Shown here in pieces: positions 1-4,531 of a DNA stretch of 6,277 bases. Origin of the DNA: Aquincola sp. Its GTDB lineage: Bacteria > Pseudomonadota > Gammaproteobacteria > Burkholderiales > Burkholderiaceae_C. Below the pieces are notes generated by a model. That model worked only from the letters and a program-made list of their open reading frames with translations, did no database searches and was not told the DNA's origin. The stretch is taken from contig JAOUIM010000223.1 of NCBI GenBank assembly GCA_029884035.1, positions 1 to 6,277 of the forward strand, in the 5' to 3' direction. The stretch's first letter is position 1, and each line of letters begins with the position of its first letter. The position numbers and the translations under genes were made by a program.

Positions 1-14
1 CGCTCTTCCGATCT
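1..14. other. Residual Illumina adapter sequence at contig end
   Basis: Bases 1-14 read CGCTCTTCCGATCT, exactly the 3' end of the standard Illumina TruSeq adapter; the reverse complement AGATCGGAAGAGCG is the familiar read-through prefix. It lies at the very edge of the window and interrupts a recognisable coaX reading frame, as expected for untrimmed library sequence assembled into a contig end. It is not genomic, and translation across it (D-R-K-S after the coaX residues) is artefactual. Confidence 0.95.
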
Positions 15-64
15 AGCGCCCACTTCAGCCTCGTGTTGCCGATGTCGATGGCGAGAAAACTCAT
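15..64 (-). CDS. coaX: Type III pantothenate kinase, N-terminal fragment (cut by contig end)
   Basis: Only the first 16 codons and two bases of the next are present. They read MSFLAIDIGNTRLKWA, followed by a probable Leu. The D-I-G-N-T-R motif after a short hydrophobic strand is the ATP phosphate-binding motif (DxGNT[RK]) of the ASKHA-fold type III pantothenate kinases, and the flanking residues match the CoaX N-terminus of Burkholderiales. CoaX catalyses the ATP-dependent phosphorylation of pantothenate, the first step of coenzyme A synthesis, in the cytoplasm. The start is the ATG at 64-62; the frame is open further upstream (an in-frame GTG lies at 97-95) but the motif sits where the family expects it from this ATG. 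No clear Shine-Dalgarno sequence precedes it. It lies 55 bp downstream of the unknown gene at 120-704 on the same strand and may be co-transcribed with it. The rest of the gene is missing because the contig ends in adapter sequence. Confidence 0.85.
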
Positions 65-119
65 CGTGCGGCCGCGGCCCCAGGCATCGCCGCGCACGTC
101 CGGCGTTGGCGTGCCGCGA

Positions 120-704
120 TCATTCGCTGTGCAGCCGCGACGGGATGGGCAGCGTGAGCAGGTGCCGCACGTGGCGCAAGGTCTGGGCGGCGATGACGCG
201 GCGATGCGGCTTCTTCAGCCGCTGCTCCACCTCGTCGAGCAGTGCGGCGAGCGCCTCGCGCGTGGCAGCCCGCTTGAGCTTGATGATGGTCAGCGCGCCG
301 GCCAGTGGCGCCTCGCTGCGCACTGCGCGCACGAGCAGGGCGCGTGCCTCGTTCAGCGGTACGTCGCCGCGGGGCAGCGCCTCGCCGTCCAGCGCCGCCC
401 AGTTCGAATCGCCCTGCAGCGACTGCGACGAGGGCAGCACGGACGAGTCGCCCATGACTTCGCCCAGCCCCGGCGCGGCCACCAGGCCCAGCGAGACGAG
501 TTCTGCAAACGCCGTCCCGCCCGCGCCGGCCTGCTCGGCCAGCGTCAGGATTTCCTCGACATTGCGCCGTCCGTCGATCAGGAACAGCACGGTGCGCTGC
601 CGCCGCGTGAGCGGGCGCTCGCGCGCACTCAATTCGGCCTGTCCCTCGGCGGTGCGGCGCGGCACGTGGCGCCGTGCACTGTCGACGAAGGTGGGAGTCG
701 CCAT
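120..704 (-). CDS. Hypothetical protein, winged-helix-like N-terminal part, 194 aa
   Basis: I do not recognise a named family. The 194-residue product begins MATPTFVDSARR. Residues about 20-76 (ELSARERPLTRRQRTVLFLI, then DGRRNVEEILTLAEQ and an FAELVSLGLV helix) have the pattern of a small winged-helix-like domain seen in many uncharacterised betaproteobacterial proteins. A polar, Ser-rich linker of about 40 residues follows, then a helical C-terminal part with a basic stretch (IIKLKRAATRE) and an amphipathic helix (LLDEVEQRLKKPHRR). No signal peptide or membrane segment is visible, so a cytoplasmic, possibly regulatory or nucleic-acid-binding protein is an inference only. The frame is open back to an ATG at 818, but that start would overlap the palindrome at 817-842 and add an Arg/Pro-rich, non-domain-like leader, so the ATG at 704 is preferred. 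There is no clear Shine-Dalgarno sequence; a possible -10 box lies seven bases upstream. It precedes coaX on the same strand and is divergent from icmF. In many Burkholderiales birA occupies the position before coaX; this is not birA. Confidence 0.7.
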   Translation of the reverse strand: MATPTFVDSARRHVPRRTAEGQAELSARERPLTRRQRTVLFLIDGRRNVEEILTLAEQAGAGGTAFAELVSLGLVAAPGLGEVMGDSSVLPSSQSLQGDSNWAALDGEALPRGDVPLNEARALLVRAVRSEAPLAGALTIIKLKRAATREALAALLDEVEQRLKKPHRRVIAAQTLRHVRHLLTLPIPSRLHSE

Positions 705-711
705 GGGTGCG

Positions 712-717
712 ATTGTG
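712..717 (-). promoter_or_regulatory. Possible -10 element for the 194-aa gene
   Basis: On the minus strand the hexamer CACAAT ends seven bases before the ATG at 704. If used as a sigma70 -10 box, transcription would start at or next to the start codon, giving a nearly leaderless mRNA. This would fit the absence of a Shine-Dalgarno sequence. No convincing -35 hexamer is seen at the usual spacing, so the call is weak. Confidence 0.35.
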
Positions 718-816
718 CAGAAATCCGCCCGCCGAACGCGGCGCCGCATTGCGCGTGCGGGCAAACCACGAGCCGGCGTGTGTCGCCCGGCCGGACCGCG
801 TGGTGGCATCATGCGC

Positions 817-842
817 AATTGACGTTAACGTAAACGTCAATT
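817..842. promoter_or_regulatory. 26-bp palindromic operator upstream of icmF
   Basis: The arms AATTGACGTT (817-826) and AACGTCAATT (833-842) are perfect inverted repeats, and 12 of 13 base pairs across the whole 26 bp are symmetric; the only asymmetric pair is 827/832. Inside it ACGT occurs three times with a 6-bp period (822-825, 828-831, 834-837). It is AT-rich compared with the surrounding DNA and ends just before the icmF Shine-Dalgarno sequence, 10 bp from the ATG, so a bound protein would block transcription initiation or early elongation. From memory, ACGT-rich palindromes of this kind resemble sites assigned to the MerR-family regulator LiuR of branched-chain amino acid catabolism; that match is an inference. 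No regulator gene lies in the window. Confidence 0.75.
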
Positions 843-843
843 C

Positions 844-847
844 GAGG
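844..847 (+). promoter_or_regulatory. Shine-Dalgarno sequence of icmF
   Basis: GAGG lies five bases before the ATG at 853 and fixes that codon as the start. It directly abuts the palindromic operator, so a protein bound at 817-842 would sit almost on the ribosome-binding region of the DNA. Confidence 0.6.
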
Positions 848-852
848 CGCCC

Positions 853-3800
853 ATGACCCAGCTTTCCGCCGACTACCAGGCCCTGGCGGCTTACCGCCCC
901 AAGCACAAGGTGCGCTTCGTCACCGCCGCGGGCCTGTTCGATGGCCACGACGCGGCGATCAACATCATGCGGCGCATCCTGATGGGCATGGGCGCGGAAG
1001 TCATCCACCTCGGCCACAACCGTTCGGTCGACGAGGTGGTGACCGCAGCCCTGCAGGAGGACGCGCAGGGCATCGCGGTGTCCAGCTACCAGGGCGGCCA
1101 TGTCGAGTACTTCAAGTACATGGTCGAACTGCTGCGCCAGCGCGGCGGCGGCAACATCCAGGTATTCGGCGGCGGCGGCGGCGTCATCGTGCCGGCCGAG
1201 ATCCGCGACCTCGCCGCGCATGGCGTGCGCATCTACAGCCCCGAGGACGGTCAGCGCATGGGCCTGCAGGGGATGATCGGCGAGATGGTGATGCGCTGCG
1301 ACGTCGCCGCGGGCCAGCCGCCGGCGTCGCTGGCTGCGGTCGCCGGTCACGGCGAAGCGGCGTGGCGTGCGCTGGCGCAGCTGATCACCGCGCTCGAAGC
1401 CGGCAGCGTCGACGCCAAGTTCAAGGCTGCGCTGCACGACGCCGCCAAGGCGTCCAAGGCGCCGGTGCTCGGGGTCACCGGCACCGGCGGCGCGGGCAAG
1501 TCCAGCCTGACCGACGAGCTGATCCGCCGCCTGCGGCTGGACCAGGACGATTCGCTGCACATCGCGGTGATCTCGATCGACCCCTCACGGCGCAAGAGCG
1601 GCGGCGCGCTGCTCGGCGACCGCATCCGCATGAACGCGATCGGCCCCTGGTCGAGTGGCCCGCGCGTCTACATGCGCAGCCTCGCCACCCGCGAGGCCGG
1701 CAGCGAGATCAGCGCGGCATTGCCCGACGTGGTGGCTGCCTGCAAGGTCGCGCGCTTCGACCTCGTGATCGTCGAGACGAGCGGGATCGGTCAGGGCGAT
1801 GCGGCGATCGTCCCGCACGTGGACGTCCCGCTTTACGTGATGACGCCCGAGTACGGCGCCGCCAGCCAGCTCGAGAAGATCGACATGCTCGACTTCGCGG
1901 CGTTCGTGGCGATCAACAAGTTCGACCGAAAAGGGGCCGCCGACGCGCTGCGCGACGTGGCCAAGCAGGTCCAGCGCAACCGCGAAGCGTTCAAGCAGAT
2001 GCCCGACGAGATGCCGGTGTTCGGCACCATGGCCAGCCGCTTCAACGACGACGGCGTGACCGCGCTGTACCACGCGCTCAAGCCCGCGCTCGCTGCCAAG
2101 GGCCTGCCGTTGAAGGGTAGGCGCCTGCCCGCGGTGGCCACCCGCCACAGCACGCACCAGGTGCCGATCGTGCCGCCTTCGCGCGTGCGCTACCTCGCCG
2201 ACATCGCCGACACCGTGCGCACCTACAAGCGGCGCGCGTGCGAGCAGGCCGCGATCGCACGCGAGGCGCAGCAATTGCGCGCGGCAGCGCGCATGCTGGC
2301 CGAGTCCAAGCCCGACAAGCCACGCGCGGCCGAGGCTGCCATCGCCCTGGCTGGCGAGCGCGAGGCGCGGCTCGATGCGCGCAACAGGAAGCTGCTCGCG
2401 ATGTGGCCCGACATGAAGAAGGCCTACGCCGGCGATGAATACGTCGTGAAGATCCGCGACCGGGAAATCCGCACCGCGCTGACGCACACCACGCTCGCGG
2501 GCCAGAAGATCCGCAAGGTCGTGTTGCCCGGCTACGAGTGCCACGGCGAACTGCTCCGCTGGCTGCTGCTCGAGAACGTGCCGGGCAGCTTTCCGTACAC
2601 CGCCGGCGTGTTCGCGTTCAAGCGTGAGGGCGAGGATCCGACGCGCATGTTTGCCGGGGAAGGCGACGCCTTCCGCACCAATCGGCGTTTCAAGGTCGTC
2701 AGCGAGGGCATGCCGGCCAAGCGCCTGTCGACCGCCTTCGACTCGGTCACGCTCTACGGCGCCGACCCCGATCCGCGGCCGGACATCTACGGCAAGGTCG
2801 GCAACTCGGGCGTGTCGATCGCCACGCTCGACGACCTCAAGGTGCTGTACTCGGGCTTCGACCTCACGAATCCGGCCACCAGCGTGAGCATGACGATCAA
2901 CGGCCCGGCGCCGACGATCCTGGCGATGTTCATGAACGCCGCGATCGACCAGAACCTCGACAAGTTCCGCGCCGACAACCGCAGGGAACCCACCGACACC
3001 GAGGCCGCCAAGATCCGCGAGTGGACCCTGGCCAACGTGCGCGGCACGGTGCAGGCCGACATCCTGAAGGAAGACCAGGGCCAGAACACTTGCATCTTCT
3101 CGACCGAGTTCAGCCTGAAGGTGATGGGCGACATCGCCGAGTACTTCGTCCACCACGACGTGCGCAACTTCTACTCGGTGAGCATCAGCGGCTACCACAT
3201 CGCCGAAGCGGGGGCCAATCCGATCTCGCAACTCGCGTTCACGCTGTCCAACGGCTTCACCTTCGTCGAGGCGTACCTGGCGCGCGGCATGCACATCGAC
3301 GACTTTGCGCCCAACCTGTCGTTCTTCTTTTCCAACGGCATGGACCCGGAGTACACCGTGATGGGCCGCGTGGCGCGCCGCATCTGGGCCACCGCGATGC
3401 GCGACCGCTACGGCGCCAACGAGCGATCCCAGAAGCTCAAGTACCACATCCAGACCAGCGGCCGCTCGCTGCACGCGCAGGAGATCGCCTTCAACGACAT
3501 CCGCACCACGCTGCAGGCGCTGATCGCGGTCTACGACAACTGCAACTCGCTGCACACCAACGCCTACGACGAGGCGATCACCACGCCCACCGAGGAGAGC
3601 GTGCGCCGCGCGATGGCGATCCAGCTGATCATCAACCGCGAGTGGGGTCTGGCCAAGAACGAGAACCCCAACCAGGGCGCGTTCGTGATCGACGAGCTGA
3701 CCGAGCTGGTCGAGGAGGCCGTACTGGCCGAGTTCGAGCGCATCGCCGAACGCGGCGGCGTGCTCGGAGCGATGGAAACCGGCTACCAGCGCGGCAAGAT

Positions 3801-4140
3801 CCAGGAAGAGTCGATGCACTACGAGATGCGCAAGCACACCGGCGAGTACCCGATCATCGGCGTCAACACCTTCCGCAACCCGCACGGCGATCCGGTGCCC
3901 GATCACATCGAGCTCGCACGGTCGACCGAGGAGGAGAAGCAGTCGCAGCTGAAACGCCTGGCCGACTTCCATTCGCGGCATGCGGACGAGGCGCCGGCGA
4001 TGCTCAAGCGCCTGCAGCAGGCCGTGATCGACAACCGCAACGTCTTCGAGGTGCTGATGGACGCGGTGCGCGTGTGCAGCCTCGGTCAGATCACCAACGC
4101 CCTGTTCGAGGTCGGCGGGCAGTATCGGCGCAGCATGTGA
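853..4140 (+). CDS. icmF: Fused isobutyryl-CoA mutase with G-protein chaperone (IcmF), 1095 aa
   Basis: This cytoplasmic, adenosylcobalamin-dependent radical enzyme interconverts isobutyryl-CoA and n-butyryl-CoA. Its length matches known IcmF proteins (about 1090 aa), so it is complete. Residues about 17-150 are the B12-binding Rossmann domain: D30-G-H32-D-A-A is the DxHxxG-type motif with Ala in place of the last Gly, H32 being the lower axial cobalt ligand, followed by SSYQGGH (77-83) and GGGGGV (106-111). Residues about 165-420 are the MeaB/ArgK-like GTPase chaperone: P-loop GTGGAGKS (210-217), SIDPSRRKSGG (241-251), ETSGIGQ (308-314) and NKFD (355-358). A charged helical linker of about 100 residues leads to the mutase TIM barrel (about 545-1095), with the catalytic-type His in SISGYH782. 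Substrate-pocket residues are F600 (RMFAGEG) and Q744 (GQNT), the Phe/Gln pair of isobutyryl-CoA mutases; methylmalonyl-CoA mutases have Tyr and Arg there. An ACGT palindrome precedes the gene, and a cupin gene overlaps its stop codon. Confidence 0.95.
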   Translation: MTQLSADYQALAAYRPKHKVRFVTAAGLFDGHDAAINIMRRILMGMGAEVIHLGHNRSVDEVVTAALQEDAQGIAVSSYQGGHVEYFKYMVELLRQRGGGNIQVFGGGGGVIVPAEIRDLAAHGVRIYSPEDGQRMGLQGMIGEMVMRCDVAAGQPPASLAAVAGHGEAAWRALAQLITALEAGSVDAKFKAALHDAAKASKAPVLGVTGTGGAGKSSLTDELIRRLRLDQDDSLHIAVISIDPSRRKSGGALLGDRIRMNAIGPWSSGPRVYMRSLATREAGSEISAALPDVVAACKVARFDLVIVETSGIGQGDAAIVPHVDVPLYVMTPEYGAASQLEKIDMLDFAAFVAINKFDRKGAADALRDVAKQVQRNREAFKQMPDEMPVFGTMASRFNDDGVTALYHALKPALAAKGLPLKGRRLPAVATRHSTHQVPIVPPSRVRYLADIADTVRTYKRRACEQAAIAREAQQLRAAARMLAESKPDKPRAAEAAIALAGEREARLDARNRKLLAMWPDMKKAYAGDEYVVKIRDREIRTALTHTTLAGQKIRKVVLPGYECHGELLRWLLLENVPGSFPYTAGVFAFKREGEDPTRMFAGEGDAFRTNRRFKVVSEGMPAKRLSTAFDSVTLYGADPDPRPDIYGKVGNSGVSIATLDDLKVLYSGFDLTNPATSVSMTINGPAPTILAMFMNAAIDQNLDKFRADNRREPTDTEAAKIREWTLANVRGTVQADILKEDQGQNTCIFSTEFSLKVMGDIAEYFVHHDVRNFYSVSISGYHIAEAGANPISQLAFTLSNGFTFVEAYLARGMHIDDFAPNLSFFFSNGMDPEYTVMGRVARRIWATAMRDRYGANERSQKLKYHIQTSGRSLHAQEIAFNDIRTTLQALIAVYDNCNSLHTNAYDEAITTPTEESVRRAMAIQLIINREWGLAKNENPNQGAFVIDELTELVEEAVLAEFERIAERGGVLGAMETGYQRGKIQEESMHYEMRKHTGEYPIIGVNTFRNPHGDPVPDHIELARSTEEEKQSQLKRLADFHSRHADEAPAMLKRLQQAVIDNRNVFEVLMDAVRVCSLGQITNALFEVGGQYRRSM

Positions 4141-4424
4141 TGGCAGCCCTGACCTATGCCGAGTTCGAGGCTGCGGCGCGTGCCGAGGGTTTCGACGAAG
4201 TGCTCGTGCGCGAATGGAATCCGGCGCTCGTGCTGGAAACCCATCGCCACGCCTTCGCGGTGAGGGCGCATGTGGCGCGCGGCGAATTCTGGCTGACCGA
4301 GGGCACGCAGGTGCGCCATCTTCGTGCAGGCGAGGGTTTCGAGCTGGCCCGCGACGTGCCGCATGCCGAGCGCTACGGCGCCGAGGGCGCCACGGTCTGG
4401 GTGGCGCGCCGCCATGCTCCCTGA
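4140..4424 (+). CDS. Small single-domain cupin protein, 94 aa, coupled to icmF
   Basis: The 94-residue product fits a minimal cupin beta barrel. The first cupin motif is seen as T-H35-R-H37 followed by the strand-turn-strand AVRAHVARGEFWLTEG, and the second as RAGEGFELARDVPHAERYG with H75. These three histidines could bind a metal. The acidic residue that similar small cupins carry three positions after the second His (HTHPFD type) is Ala40 here, so the metal site may be altered or absent. The role is unknown: small cupins of this type can be enzymes, ligand-binding proteins or metal-dependent sensors. The ATG shares its A with the icmF TGA stop (TGATG at 4138-4142) and no strong ribosome-binding site is present, which points to translational coupling and a job connected to IcmF or its pathway. 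The frame is open far upstream inside icmF, but that part is a shadow. There is no signal peptide or membrane segment. Confidence 0.8.
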   Translation: MAALTYAEFEAAARAEGFDEVLVREWNPALVLETHRHAFAVRAHVARGEFWLTEGTQVRHLRAGEGFELARDVPHAERYGAEGATVWVARRHAP

Positions 4425-4454
4425 ACGCTCAGCGAGGCCCACGCAGCGCGGCCA

Positions 4455-4510
4455 CTCGGATCGCGTGAGGCATTTCGCGCGGGATTGATCCGAGGCCCGT
4501 CGCGCGCGAA
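4455..4510. repeat. Two interleaved 8-bp inverted repeats between the cupin and cyclase genes
   Basis: CTCGGATC (4455-4462) pairs with GATCCGAG (4487-4494), and TTCGCGCG (4474-4481) pairs with CGCGCGAA (4503-4510). The two pairs interlock in the order A-B-A'-B', so in RNA they would form alternative hairpins or a pseudoknot-like fold. There is no U-tract after either, so neither is a classical Rho-independent terminator. The function is unknown, and chance is possible in such GC-rich DNA. Confidence 0.4.
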
Positions 4511-4519
4511 GGTGCTGCC

Positions 4520-4525
4520 GATAAT
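4520..4525 (+). promoter_or_regulatory. -10 element directly before the diguanylate cyclase start
   Basis: GATAAT matches five of six bases of the sigma70 -10 consensus and lies six bases before the ATG at 4532, with a near-extended TG two bases upstream of it (4516-4517). Transcription would begin at about the start codon, implying a leaderless mRNA; there is no Shine-Dalgarno sequence close to this ATG. No good -35 hexamer is seen at 16-18 bp; TTGATC at 4485-4490 is too far away. Confidence 0.5.
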
Positions 4526-4531
4526 GGCTGC

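Noticed and set aside
819..847. TTGACG inside the palindrome as the -35 box of the icmF promoter
   Set aside because: No acceptable -10 hexamer is found 15-20 bp downstream, where the Shine-Dalgarno sequence and start codon lie. The promoter is more likely upstream or overlapping in a way I cannot resolve.
1141..1183. GGC-repeat tracts in the B12-binding domain as possible slippage hot spots
   Set aside because: The second tract encodes the conserved poly-glycine loop that contacts the cobalamin tail, so the repeat is explained by protein constraint and GC-rich codon choice.
61..1560. Minus-strand open frame of 499 codons spanning the left genes, the divergent intergenic region and the icmF start
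   Set aside because: It crosses the palindromic operator and overlaps coaX, the 194-aa gene and icmF out of frame; its Ala/Arg-rich translation has no recognisable motif.
1585..3981. Long open frame (798 codons) on the minus strand opposite icmF
   Set aside because: It is the antisense shadow of a conserved GC-rich gene with strong third-position GC bias; its translation is low-complexity in Val, Leu, Gly, His and Asp and shows no domain, while the plus strand is clearly IcmF.
853..4140. Annotation as methylmalonyl-CoA mutase plus a separate MeaB/ArgK-type GTPase
   Set aside because: Both domains and the B12 domain are in one uninterrupted frame, in the order typical of IcmF, and the pocket residues are Phe/Gln rather than Tyr/Arg.
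3021..4424. 467-codon plus-strand frame that includes the cupin
   Set aside because: Only the last 94 codons look like protein; the upstream part is an out-of-frame reading of the icmF mutase domain rich in Arg and Gln. The start at 4140 with the TGATG overlap is the sensible one.
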